DNA of 42,251 nucleotides from Mesorhizobium sp. (GTDB lineage: Bacteria > Pseudomonadota > Alphaproteobacteria > Rhizobiales > Rhizobiaceae). The number at the start of each line of letters is the position of its first letter. Within the stretch, counting starts at the first letter, position 1. Positions 19,167 to 26,846 of this stretch are shown here, piece by piece. The stretch is from NCBI GenBank assembly GCA_004020545.1, contig SAQE01000056.1, forward strand, positions 1 through 42,251, written 5' to 3'. A program made the translations under genes and the position numbers. The notes beneath the pieces were generated by a model. The model searched no databases and was not told where the DNA came from. It worked only from the letters and a program-made list of their open reading frames with translations.

Positions 19167-19367
19167 CTAGCCGACGCGCAGGTTGCCGTTCTTCTCGCGC
19201 CATCTGGGCCCAGGGCCGCGCATATAGTGAAGCTCGGGCCGATAGGGATCGAACAGATCCCTCGCGAAGTTGCGCAATGCGCCTGCAACACGCTTGCGAC
19301 TGCAGTATATGCCTGTGCCGATCGTCGTTGCCACGCCGCGCGACATGGAGTGCACGTAGAGCATCAT
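19167..19367 (-). CDS. Small basic protein, unknown function
   Basis: This 66-residue, arginine-rich protein (TTIGTGIYCSRKRVAGALRN, then FDPYRPELHYMRGPGPRWREKNG) has no family I recognise. A good ribosome site, GAGGAGAGG, lies four bases before the ATG pair at 19367/19364. The proline- and aromatic-rich tail and positive charge could suit nucleic-acid or membrane binding, but that is a guess. A 20-base perfect inverted repeat at 19409-19428 sits 42 bases upstream and may be its operator. It lies between the importer operon and the acs operon, on the same strand. Confidence 0.55.
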   Translation of the reverse strand: MMLYVHSMSRGVATTIGTGIYCSRKRVAGALRNFARDLFDPYRPELHYMRGPGPRWREKNGNLRVG

Positions 19368-19408
19368 CGCGCCTCTCCTCAGGTTCGATTGAGATGGACG
19401 TCACGAAC

Positions 19409-19428
19409 ATGAGATACTTCGATCTCAT
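19409..19428. promoter_or_regulatory. Perfect inverted repeat ATGAGAT-N6-ATCTCAT
   Basis: The two 7-base arms are exact complements around ACTTCG. The 20-base dyad looks like an operator for a dimeric regulator but is not a FixK box. It lies 42-61 bases upstream of the small gene starting at 19367. Confidence 0.45.
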
Positions 19429-19654
19429 ATCGGCACGCCTCAGAGCCTAAGTTTCAATGCAAAGACGGCCGCGAAACAATTCGGGAGGTCCCTTAGGTAC
19501 TTTCCCTGAGGAATTTCCCAATGCGGTAAAGACAATGTCGCGATACGGCCTACACTATTCCCGCGAACTCAGGCGTTTGGTGCTGGGGAAGTCGTCACAC
19601 GGAGGTCGGCAATTGTTGACCCAGCGTGATCGTCGCAACGACTGCCCACAGAGC

Positions 19655-20422
19655 TCATCCGATGTTCGTGCCCCAGCGGCGGTGCATGAACCGCTCCCAT
19701 GGCGAGAACAGAACTCGGTCCGCCAACAAGCCGATCAGCACGATCACTGCCATTGCACCGATTACCTGGTCCATCGCATTCAGTTCTCGCCCGTAGTGCA
19801 GCAGTTGGCCCAGGCCGAAGCCGGTCAGGATCGTGACGAAGATTTCCGCGGCCATCAGCGAGCGCCAGGCGAAAGCCCATCCCTGCTTCATGCCGCTCAC
19901 CAGGAACGGCAGCGACGCCGGCAGCATGACCATAGTCCAGAGGTGAAGCCCCCTGGATCCCATTGTGCGGGCCGCCCGTGCATAAATTGGCGGAATCGTG
20001 CGGGCCCCATGATCCGTCGCGATGATCACCGACCAAACCGTTCCCATCACGACTACGAACAACATTGCGCCTTCGGTCTGCCCGAACCATAGCAGAGCAA
20101 GCGGCACCCAACAGACGCTTGGCAGCGTCTGCAGCCCAAGGGCGAGCGCGCCCAGAGTATCCTCCAGCGTCTGCGACGAACTGGCCAGCAGGCCAAGCGG
20201 AAGGCCGATCATTGCGCCAACCGTGTAGCCGACCAGGAGCCGCTTCAGCGTTACCCAAATCGCTTCGAGAAGCGTGCCGTCAAGCAACGCATCCCAGAGG
20301 TACGCGCCGACGCTCCATGGCGACGGAAAGAGAACGGGGGACCAACGGCCGCTCTCCGCGCCTGCTTGCCAGAGAGTCAGCAGTCCAAGGAAGAAGATCG
20401 ACGCGGCGATGAACCGCCTCAT
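19655..20422 (-). CDS. ABC importer permease, SsuC/TauC/NrtB family
   Basis: The 255-residue membrane protein has about six hydrophobic segments and the family loop IPPIYARAARTMGSRGLHLWTMVMLPASLPFLVSGMKQGWAFAWRSLMAAE, which contacts the ATPase. Such permeases bring in sulfonates, taurine, nitrate or similar anions. Its ATG overlaps the ATPase stop (ATGA). It is last of three coupled genes and ends about 290 bases before the next gene on the same strand. The substrate cannot be assigned. Confidence 0.88.
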   Translation of the reverse strand: MRRFIAASIFFLGLLTLWQAGAESGRWSPVLFPSPWSVGAYLWDALLDGTLLEAIWVTLKRLLVGYTVGAMIGLPLGLLASSSQTLEDTLGALALGLQTLPSVCWVPLALLWFGQTEGAMLFVVVMGTVWSVIIATDHGARTIPPIYARAARTMGSRGLHLWTMVMLPASLPFLVSGMKQGWAFAWRSLMAAEIFVTILTGFGLGQLLHYGRELNAMDQVIGAMAVIVLIGLLADRVLFSPWERFMHRRWGTNIG

Positions 20423-21246
20423 TCCGGCACCCCGCCTCCCGTTCTGCCCCTTAGCGCATCGGCGATGCGCGCCGCATAACCAACCAACTCCGCATCGTAG
20501 ATGCTTCGTGGGCGCGACAGCGGAATGTCAAACGCCTGCACAATGCGCCCCGGCGAGGACGACATCAGCAGAACCCGGTCACCCAAGCAGGCGGCCTCAC
20601 GCATATTATGCGTGACAAAGACGATCGTCTTGCCGCTGTCGTGCCATATACGCTGAACATCGTCATATAGATGTTCCCTGGTCATTGCATCGAGCGCGCC
20701 GAAGGGCTCGTCCATCAAGAGCACTTGGGGGTCGGGCGCGAGCGCACGTGCCAGCGCGACGCGTTGCTTCATGCCGCCGGACAGCTCATGCACATGGGCA
20801 TGTTCGAAGTTTTCCAACCCGATCAGCGCTATGAATCTGTGTGCCGTCTCGACACGTTCGGCCCTGGTCAACTCGGGGCAGAGGTTAAGGCCGAACATCA
20901 CATTGCCGAACACGTCCAGCCACGGAAATAGCGATGGCTCCTGAAACACCATGAGCCGCTGCCGACCGGGCTCAATGACAAGCTCGCCGTCGGCGAGCAC
21001 CCGCCCGGTGTCGGGCTTGGTCAGTCCCGCTATGATGTCAAGCAGCGTGGACTTGCCGCAACCGCTTGGGCCGACGATGCAAATCACCTCCCCTGCAGAA
21101 ACCTCAATAGAGATGTTGTCGAGGGCATGCACGGTCGTTCGCGGAGTGCGAAACCACTTCGACACGCCGTCAACGACAAGCTTATTTGCTGGCAGGACAG
21201 TCGAACTGACACCTTTCGAGGGGCCTTGCGGGTCTTTTCGGCTCAT
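20419..21246 (-). CDS. ABC importer ATPase, SsuB/TauB/NrtD family
   Basis: This 275-residue nucleotide-binding subunit shows Walker A GPSGCGKST (59-67), a Q-loop in VFQEPSLFPWL, signature LSGGMKQR, Walker B VLLMDEPFGALD and an H-loop in VFVTHNMREA. These match the nitrate/sulfonate/taurine importer family. It overlaps both its neighbours by ATGA, so the three importer parts are made together. Residues before about 23 are a non-conserved extension. Confidence 0.9.
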   Translation of the reverse strand: MSRKDPQGPSKGVSSTVLPANKLVVDGVSKWFRTPRTTVHALDNISIEVSAGEVICIVGPSGCGKSTLLDIIAGLTKPDTGRVLADGELVIEPGRQRLMVFQEPSLFPWLDVFGNVMFGLNLCPELTRAERVETAHRFIALIGLENFEHAHVHELSGGMKQRVALARALAPDPQVLLMDEPFGALDAMTREHLYDDVQRIWHDSGKTIVFVTHNMREAACLGDRVLLMSSSPGRIVQAFDIPLSRPRSIYDAELVGYAARIADALRGRTGGGVPE

Positions 21247-22250
21247 GGCGCCTCAACCAGGCGCGACAGGTCGGGCACCGAGCGCAAAAAACCGACTTGC
21301 TGGGCATTCGCGACGAAGATTCGCAGGGCGGGCAGTGAGACGTCGCTCGTGATGTGCATTCTCCCCCAGGCACGCGCGATGAGCTCCGGCGCCATATCAG
21401 TCCTGAATCCGATCTTGAGTTCATTCCTGATCATCTCTCGGGCTTCGTCCGGATGCTGCATGATCCACTCGCTCAGCTCACGGTGGGCGGCCATGAAACG
21501 CCGGACGATGTCGCGGTGAGAGGTCAGAAACTCGGTCCGCGAGACAAGCAATGTCGTCACCGCCTCCCCGTGCTCGACCAGTACCTTGCCGCCAGCCTCC
21601 AGTTCAAGGCGCGAGACCCATGGCTCGACCGTCCAGACTGCGTCGAGCTGCCGGGTCTTGAAGAGCGCAAGCTGGTCCGGATTTGCCGTCGGCAATACCT
21701 GCGCGTCGCCGCCTGCCTGCGTGATCCGCAGCCCGCCGGCTATCAGCCAGGCCCGTGTTGCCACATCCTGCGTATTGCCGAATTGCGGCGTGCCGATGCG
21801 CTTTCCCCGAAAATCCGCCGGACCTTCGAGACCTTCATCTGGTTGGACCACGAGAGCCGATCCACCATTTACGGCGCCCGCAATGACGCGAATCTCCTCA
21901 CCGTTCGAGCGCGCATAAGCATTGATGGCTGGGTTGGGCCCGACATAAGTCAGGTCAAGGCTTCCGGCGAAGATCGCCTCCATGGCGCTCGGGCCTGCAT
22001 TGTAGGCGTACCATTCGACCTTGACGCCCGGCCCTAGCCGCGGAGCGAACCAGTCCCTCCCCTGCCGCTCGAAATTCCTGGCGACCAGCGCCTGGACATG
22101 CGTAATGTTCGGGAAATGACCCACTCGGATTGTCATCTCCTCGGCCCCTGCAGGCGCCGTCAGGGCAGCAAGCAAAGTCACCGCTGCAAGTCGGCACAGC
22201 AGACGCCACCCTGCAAACCCGATCATCGGCGTTCCGAAAAATGAGGTCAT
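21243..22250 (-). CDS. Periplasmic solute-binding protein, SsuA/TauA/NMT1-like
   Basis: This 335-residue protein starts with a signal peptide (hydrophobic LLCRLAAVTLLAALTAPAGA), then a periplasmic binding domain: MTIRVGHFPNITHVQALVA, LDLTYVGPNPAINAYA, GKRIGTPQFGNTQDVATRAWL, and a hinge-region AVWTVEPWVSRLE. It delivers an anion such as an alkylsulfonate to the partner permease. An ATG at 22250 is used; a TTG at 22259 and an ATG at 22226 are possible. It is the first gene of the importer operon. No FixK-type box lies upstream, unlike most units here, so this operon may be controlled separately. Confidence 0.85.
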   Translation of the reverse strand: MTSFFGTPMIGFAGWRLLCRLAAVTLLAALTAPAGAEEMTIRVGHFPNITHVQALVARNFERQGRDWFAPRLGPGVKVEWYAYNAGPSAMEAIFAGSLDLTYVGPNPAINAYARSNGEEIRVIAGAVNGGSALVVQPDEGLEGPADFRGKRIGTPQFGNTQDVATRAWLIAGGLRITQAGGDAQVLPTANPDQLALFKTRQLDAVWTVEPWVSRLELEAGGKVLVEHGEAVTTLLVSRTEFLTSHRDIVRRFMAAHRELSEWIMQHPDEAREMIRNELKIGFRTDMAPELIARAWGRMHITSDVSLPALRIFVANAQQVGFLRSVPDLSRLVEAP

Positions 22251-22327
22251 CACCCTCAAGTCTCACCCCCCGCCCTCACCTCGACTTGGCCCGTGACCAA
22301 AGTCCATGACGGTTTCCCAATGACTGC

Positions 22328-22657
22328 TCAGAGCGCCGAGCTGGGATGAGAGACCGAGTAACCTCGGTGGATCGCGCCACGCCGCTCACAGGGGCTCGCC
22401 ATGAAATGCTCGTGTGACGCGGGCTCGACCAAGTGCAGAGAATTGCCATCGGTCTCAACGGTCTCGAGCTCGGCAACATCGGCATAGAGGGTCCAGTTGC
22501 CGATCTTCTTCTGCCGTTCGTATCGTCGCTCGGCGGCCTGGAACGCGCGGTCCAGATTGCGGGCCCGCCGAATTTCGACTGTGCCTTGTGGACACTTGAA
22601 TCGGTGGCCGCTCGAATTGACGAGGTTCTTGAAGAACGTCACGCGATAGCTGGTCAT
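22328..22657 (-). CDS. Small conserved-looking protein, unknown function
   Basis: The 109-residue protein has no family I can name. It is charged and soluble-looking: TSYRVTFFKNLVNSSGHRFKCPQ, then a helical EIRRARNLDRAFQAAERRYERQKKI and WTLYADVAELETVE. The first two thirds look like a compact domain; the tail is likely disordered. The ATG at 22657 has AGGCATAATCCC before it, a weak ribosome site. A relaxed box centred 76 bp upstream fits the spacing of the island. It lies 77 bases in front of the importer operon but probably is not part of it functionally. Confidence 0.6.
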   Translation of the reverse strand: MTSYRVTFFKNLVNSSGHRFKCPQGTVEIRRARNLDRAFQAAERRYERQKKIGNWTLYADVAELETVETDGNSLHLVEPASHEHFMASPCERRGAIHRGYSVSHPSSAL

Positions 22658-22726
22658 GGGATTATGCCTAGTCGCTCACCGAACCGAAGACTGATCAACT
22701 GATAACGGACTGCCGGGCGGCCGTTA

Positions 22727-22740
22727 TTGATATGAAGCAA
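22727..22740. promoter_or_regulatory. Relaxed FNR/FixK-type box (TTGATATGAAGCAA)
   Basis: TTGA-N6-GCAA is centred 76 bp before the start of the 109-residue protein at 22657. It lies in a 146-base gap, with the right half imperfect. Confidence 0.45.
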
Positions 22741-22803
22741 ATCTCTCAAGATAAGCTGCTGCGGCGAGAGCGGGGCGCGCGCCAACTATCCTGGGCCGCA
22801 CCC

Positions 22804-23178
22804 TCAGTCCAGCAAGGGCAAATTTCCGCAGAGGAATTCGCCGCTCCTTGCATCCAGCGCGAGGTTGCCGTCAATAACGCCGTGGTCGAACTGGTCCTTG
22901 TCCACTGTCGTCACCACGACATGGAACTCCCACGCTGGCGCGGCCAAACCTGTGCAGGCCTTCGCCGGACCTTGTGGCCTGAGCCGAGCGTCCTTGATGG
23001 CGCGCGCGACCTGAGCGTGGGTTTGGCCGTAGGGATCGCCTTTCAGGAAAGCTACGGCCTTCGAACGTGCCCGCTGCTCACTCATCGACGATACAGCGGC
23101 CGCGGAACTCAGCATCAGCAGGAGTGCAAACGCCGCCACGACGTAGGGGGCGATTTTCGACCGCGACATAGGCGGCAT
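22804..23178 (-). CDS. Small exported or membrane-anchored protein
   Basis: The 124-residue product starts with a signal or anchor segment (IAPYVVAAFALLLMLSSAAAV). An exported part follows: helix GDPYGQTHAQVARAIKDA, a beta segment WEFHVVVTTVDKDQFDHGVIDGNLALDARSGEFLCGN, and two cysteines (in KACTGL and FLCGN) that could pair. The strand pattern resembles peptidase-propeptide (PepSY-like) or small binding folds, but I cannot assign it. Starts at 23178 and 23169 are both possible. An exact FixK-type box is centred about 65 bp upstream. Confidence 0.65.
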   Translation of the reverse strand: MPPMSRSKIAPYVVAAFALLLMLSSAAAVSSMSEQRARSKAVAFLKGDPYGQTHAQVARAIKDARLRPQGPAKACTGLAAPAWEFHVVVTTVDKDQFDHGVIDGNLALDARSGEFLCGNLPLLD

Positions 23179-23235
23179 CTACGCATGGCGGACCCCACAA
23201 CCACGACCATCCTGATGCTGAAGACAGATGGGGCA

Positions 23236-23249
23236 TTGATCCAGGTCAA
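23236..23249. promoter_or_regulatory. FNR/FixK-type box (TTGATCCAGGTCAA)
   Basis: This exact TTGA-N6-TCAA is centred 65 bp upstream of the exported-protein start at 23178. Confidence 0.72.
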
Positions 23250-23677
23250 AGATCCGCAGCAAGGGCTACGTCATGGATTTCGGACCGCCCAGCGGGTCCT
23301 CGACTTGTGTGGCTTGAAGCTGAGCGGAGGGTGGTCGTGACGCTGCACCGATCGCGATTTCTTCCACAAGCGAGAAGTCGTCTGAGCTCGCGGCGGAATC
23401 GCGATGGCCTCCGGAGGAACTGCGTTGGTCACATGCAGAACAGGTACAGCCGGCCTGCGTTGCGCCAAGCGAGCTCGCAGAACATTCCTGAGCAATGCCA
23501 TCGTTATCGCTTCCGCAAGCGCCCATCGGGCCTATCGGCCGCGATCGACGTCTCAACCGCGCTCGACAAAAAAGGGAGCCCGCGGCCGAAGCAGCGGCAG
23601 CGGGCTCAGCACCACGATGGATCAGGGAGGACAATCCATCGCTCGCCCACGAATGCGAGGACGCGGGCAGCTCAAGA

Positions 23678-23695
23678 ATAGGAACAATATCCTAT
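23678..23695. repeat. Inverted repeat ATAGGA-N6-TCCTAT
   Basis: The perfect six-base arms surround ACAATA, followed by CTTTTC. The stem is weak and A/T-rich, so it may be an operator or a poor terminator. It lies in otherwise empty DNA. Confidence 0.3.
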
Positions 23696-23843
23696 CTTTT
23701 CAAGATGGTTTCCCAATTCGACCTCACTCATCCCCGGAATCGCTGCTTCACGCTTTAGCGCCCAATTCCCGCACGCCCCTGCGGCCGAGGCCGTGGGGCA
23801 GGCCGTCGAAGTCCGCGACGGGCCTCGGGCACGTCCGAGCGCC

Positions 23844-24110
23844 TCAGCCAGCCTTGTTCTGGACGACCAAGGGGAAATCGGGTGGCAGAGTTGCCCGGCC
23901 GGTCACCAGCCTTGGCGCTTGCGCCGCCGGCGTGCTCGGGACGAAGCCAGTCGTGCTGACCGTCGTGGCGAACTCAGCGGCTGGCGAGTGCCCATGCGGC
24001 GATCTGCCGTTTGACAGGGCCCATGGCAAGGCTACTCCGATGCCGACCGCAACCAGCGTGACAATTGCAGAAACCGCTATCTTGATGATCTGACGTTCGC
24101 TTCGCTTCAT
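23844..24110 (-). CDS. Small single-pass membrane protein, unknown
   Basis: From the ATG at 24110 (AGGTGACGCC ahead) this is 88 residues. It has a short basic cytoplasmic end MKRSERQ, one membrane helix IIKIAVSAIVTLVAVGIGVALPW, and a periplasmic tail rich in Pro, Ser and Thr, with no motif I recognise. An exact FixK-type box is centred 55 bp upstream, and a second box serves the divergent hibernation-factor gene. The longer upstream frame lacks a good start. Confidence 0.6.
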   Translation of the reverse strand: MKRSERQIIKIAVSAIVTLVAVGIGVALPWALSNGRSPHGHSPAAEFATTVSTTGFVPSTPAAQAPRLVTGRATLPPDFPLVVQNKAG

Positions 24111-24158
24111 GGCGTCACCTCGACGGTTCGCATGAACCATTTCGAGCGTTCCGCTGCA

Positions 24159-24172
24159 TTGACTGACGTCAA
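24159..24172. promoter_or_regulatory. FNR/FixK-type box (TTGACTGACGTCAA)
   Basis: An exact palindrome (TTGAC-N4-GTCAA) is centred 55 bp before the small membrane protein start at 24110 and 63 bp from the next box. Confidence 0.7.
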
Positions 24173-24221
24173 AAGAGGCGACAACCATCGACGCCTCTCA
24201 CGCCAGCATGTCGCGACGACT

Positions 24222-24235
24222 TTGATCCCGGTCAA
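24222..24235. promoter_or_regulatory. FNR/FixK-type box (TTGATCCCGGTCAA)
   Basis: This exact TTGA-N6-TCAA is centred 66 bp before the ATG of the hibernation-factor fusion at 24295. It forms a divergent pair with the box at 24159. Confidence 0.75.
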
Positions 24236-24294
24236 TTGCCAGACGCTCCGACCATGGCAAAGTTCCTGGTCAATTTATCAGGTGTGGAATTGCC

Positions 24295-24849
24295 ATGCAG
24301 ATTGAGCCCCAGATACGGTTCCGCGGGATGGAACCCTCAGCTTCGATAGAGGAGGTAGTTCGCGAGCGGATTGGCCGGCTGACCCGGTTCCATGATCGAA
24401 TAACGTCATGTGCGGTCTTGGTAGAGGCCCCGCACAGACATGGCCACAAGGGCCGGATCTACCGTGTGCAGGTCGACGTCACTGTTCCGGGACTGGAAAT
24501 CGTGACCGGCAGGGAACACGAGGAGAACCGCGCTCACGAAGATGTCTACGTCGCGATCAGGGACAGCTTCAACGCGGCACAGCGCCAATTGGAAGACCAC
24601 GTCCGCAAAAGCAGTGGCTATCGGGTCAAGTCCCATCCCGAAACGCTGCGCGGCACGATTGCCCGGCTGGTCCCCGAAGAAGGCTACGGATTCATTGCGG
24701 CACAGGATGGACGGGAGTTCTTCTTTCGCCGCGAGAGCGTGGCGTCGGACAAGCAATGGTCTGCGTTGACCGAGGGAGTGGAAGTTCGTTTTTCGGAGCG
24801 CGCCGGCGCACAGGGTCCCCATGCATCCGCTGTGACCATTGCGTCGTAA
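24295..24849 (+). CDS. Ribosome hibernation factor (HPF/RaiA) fused to cold-shock domain
   Basis: Residues 1-108 match the S30AE/HPF-RaiA fold (QIRFRGMEPSASIEEVVRERIGRL, then AHEDVYVAIRDSFNAAQRQLEDHVRK), which binds the 30S decoding region and idles ribosomes. Residues about 118-184 are a cold-shock OB domain with LRGTIARLVPEEGYGFIAAQDG and the RNP2-like EFFFRRES. Long HPFs instead carry a dimerisation domain there, so this variant may add RNA binding rather than pair ribosomes; that is inference. Box-controlled, it would spare energy at low oxygen. It is followed 32 bases later by the host-attachment-family gene. Confidence 0.88.
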   Translation: MQIEPQIRFRGMEPSASIEEVVRERIGRLTRFHDRITSCAVLVEAPHRHGHKGRIYRVQVDVTVPGLEIVTGREHEENRAHEDVYVAIRDSFNAAQRQLEDHVRKSSGYRVKSHPETLRGTIARLVPEEGYGFIAAQDGREFFFRRESVASDKQWSALTEGVEVRFSERAGAQGPHASAVTIAS

Positions 24850-24881
24850 AGCCGAGCCTGCTGGATAGTGGGAGTTGAACA

Positions 24882-25358
24882 ATGAAACCAAAGATTACCT
24901 GGGTACTGATCGCTGACGGCGCTCGAGCTCGCATCGTGCGCGATCTGGAGGCAACTGGCGAAGTTGCCGATCGGTTGCAGGACCTGACTTTCGATACCGA
25001 CCAGAAGCAATTGCGCGAGATCATGGCTGACCGGCCGGGGCGCAGCTTTGCCTCTGAAGGGTCGCGCCGCTCCGCGATGGAATATCATTCAGATCCTGTT
25101 CGCGAGCAGGAGTCCGCCTTTGCGGATATGTTGATCGAACAGCTGGAGCGCTGCCATGCCGCCCATGAGTTCGATGGGCTGGCGATCGTGGCAGAACCGC
25201 GAATGCTGGGTCTGCTCCGTCAGAAACTCTCTCCGAAGCTCAGCGGCGCGGTCATCAAGGAAGTTTCGAAGGATTGGACAAAGCTCTCCCCCGCAGCGTT
25301 GCGCAGAGCGATCGTCGACCTCGGCATCGCTGCTCCGCAGCATAGCAGGGCACCATGA
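24882..25358 (+). CDS. Host-attachment-family protein (AtsE/baeRF-like)
   Basis: The 158-residue protein fits the bacterial 'host attachment protein' family, named after an Agrobacterium attachment gene. It begins ITWVLIADGARARIVRD, has the RSAMEYHSDPVREQESAFADMLIEQLE stretch and ends LSPKLSGAVIKEVSKDWTKLSPAALRRAI, all typical. The fold is related to release-factor eRF1 domains, so a ribosome-related role is as likely as plant attachment. GTGGGAGTTGAACA precedes the ATG. It shares a transcript with the HPF fusion, which favours a role in translation or quiescence. Its stop overlaps the cheB stub's ATG. Confidence 0.85.
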   Translation: MKPKITWVLIADGARARIVRDLEATGEVADRLQDLTFDTDQKQLREIMADRPGRSFASEGSRRSAMEYHSDPVREQESAFADMLIEQLERCHAAHEFDGLAIVAEPRMLGLLRQKLSPKLSGAVIKEVSKDWTKLSPAALRRAIVDLGIAAPQHSRAP

Positions 25359-25495
25359 AGGGACGCATCTTTGTTATCGGCGCATCGCTCAGCGGCATCG
25401 ATGCCTTGACTGAACTGGTGTCGAAATTGCCCAGTGCCATCTTCATCGCTCAGTATGTCGGCATCCCAAGTTGCAGCTTATTATTGCCCGCTTGA
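25355..25495 (+). pseudogene. cheB-like methylesterase, N-terminal stub
   Basis: The 46-residue frame starts RIFVIGASLSGIDALTELVSKLP, matching the start of CheB methylesterase domains (VVIGASAGGVEAL..LV..LP, with the catalytic serine in GAS). Similarity ends by about residue 35 and a TGA follows; the remaining catalytic residues are missing. The second Ser of the usual GASAGG is replaced (GASLSG). The ATG overlaps the previous gene's stop (ATGA), so an intact gene was once coupled to it. The 148 bases after it, up to the convergent exporter gene, hold nothing I recognise. Confidence 0.65.
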
Positions 25496-25643
25496 TCGGC
25501 TGCGCGGCCAACAAGAATGGCATCACGGCACAACAACGACGGCGCAAGGCGCTAAGCTCACCAACTTCTGTGAGGTACTTCCCAGTAGCAATCCATTGGC
25601 TGCCGCGGCCGCGCCAGCCAAAAGCCACATTGGCCGCGCTGGC

Positions 25644-26846
25644 TTACTCGTGGCGCAATGCTTCAATGGGGTTGAGGCGGGCCGCCTGACGTGCGGGAAA
25701 GTAGCCGAAGCCGGTGCCGATGAGAGCCGAAAAAGCGAATGCGATCAGGATGATCGAAGGACTGGTGACGAAGGGCACATCCAGATACGCGCCCGCAACA
25801 TAGGCAAGCCCAAGGCCCAACAAGATACCGACGATCCCGCCGAACAGCGCCAGCACGGTCGCTTCGACCAGAAATTGGGTCAGAACCTGGCGTTCCAGCG
25901 CGCCGATGGCGAGACGAATGCCGATCTCGCGTGTCCTCTCCGTCACCGAGACCAGCATGATGTTCATGATGCCTATCCCGCCGACGAGCAGGCTGACGGC
26001 CGCTACCGCGCCGAGAAGTCCGGTGAGAATCGTCGTGGTCCCCGACAGCGTCGCGGCGATCTGTGTCATGTCGTTCACGGAAAAGTCGTCCTCTTTTCCG
26101 GCAATTATGCCGCGACGCTCGCGCATCAGGCGTTCGATGTCGCCCTGGACCTTCTTGGTCGACGATCCAGCCCTTGCCGAAACCATGATGGTGCCGACAT
26201 CGCTGTTGCCGGCAATGCGGCGCTGAAAGGTGCGCAGCGGCATCAGCACGACATCGTCCTGGTCCCGCCCCATGCCCGACTGGCCCTTCTTGCCTAGGAC
26301 ACCGATCACGTCACAGGAGATCTTGCCTACGCGTATGTCGGCCCCGAGCGCCGAGGCATTCCCGAACAGCTTCGAGCGTACCGTCTCACCGACCATGCAG
26401 ACGGCGCTGCCGCGTTCTTCCGCCTCGACGAAACCCCGGCCGGCGACGATCGTCCAGTCGCCGGCCGTCAGGTAATCGGAGGTCGTTCCGACCACCGTGC
26501 TCGATCGGCTTTCGCCGCCGAAGATAATGGTGGCGGTGGACTGCGCGACCGGCGCGACTACACGAATGCCGGATATCTGGTTCCAGACCGCCGCGACGTC
26601 CTTGGAGGTGAAGGATTTCGCCTGCATGCTCGCCCGTCCCGGACCAAACTGTCCTGGCACGACAAACAGCATATTGCTGCCCAGCTTACCCAATTGTTCG
26701 GTCACTTTGGCCGTAGTGCCGTTACCGATGGTGACCATGGCAATGACCGCAGCGACCCCGATCACGATGCCGAGCACCGTCAGGAACGAGCGCATCGGGT
26801 TTCGCAGCATCGCCTGCGCGGCAAGCTTCAAGGTTTCATAGAACAC
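25644..26846 (-). CDS. MacB-type ABC exporter permease (FtsX-like)
   Basis: From GTG 26846 this is 400 residues. It has an N-terminal membrane helix (MRSFLTVLGIVIGVAAVIAM), a large periplasmic MacB core domain (about 45-270) and three C-terminal helices with the VGGIGIMNIMLVSVTERTREIGIRLAIGA signature. The GTG follows AGGAGCCAGCCG and overlaps the ATPase gene by 11 bases; a TTG at 26891 in the same frame has no ribosome site. With the ATPase and HlyD genes it forms a MacAB-like pump, which normally needs TolC; no TolC gene is here. Exported substrates may be peptides or small molecules. Confidence 0.9.
   Translation of the reverse strand: MFYETLKLAAQAMLRNPMRSFLTVLGIVIGVAAVIAMVTIGNGTTAKVTEQLGKLGSNMLFVVPGQFGPGRASMQAKSFTSKDVAAVWNQISGIRVVAPVAQSTATIIFGGESRSSTVVGTTSDYLTAGDWTIVAGRGFVEAEERGSAVCMVGETVRSKLFGNASALGADIRVGKISCDVIGVLGKKGQSGMGRDQDDVVLMPLRTFQRRIAGNSDVGTIMVSARAGSSTKKVQGDIERLMRERRGIIAGKEDDFSVNDMTQIAATLSGTTTILTGLLGAVAAVSLLVGGIGIMNIMLVSVTERTREIGIRLAIGALERQVLTQFLVEATVLALFGGIVGILLGLGLAYVAGAYLDVPFVTSPSIILIAFAFSALIGTGFGYFPARQAARLNPIEALRHE

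Larger units (their letters stand above)
23179..23843. other. 665-base region without a recognisable gene
   Basis: It contains the box at 23236-23249 and an inverted repeat at 23678-23695. Open frames exist on both strands, but they show skewed, Arg/Ser-rich translations, no good ribosome sites and no similarity I know. It may hold a decayed gene or a non-coding RNA. Confidence 0.4.
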
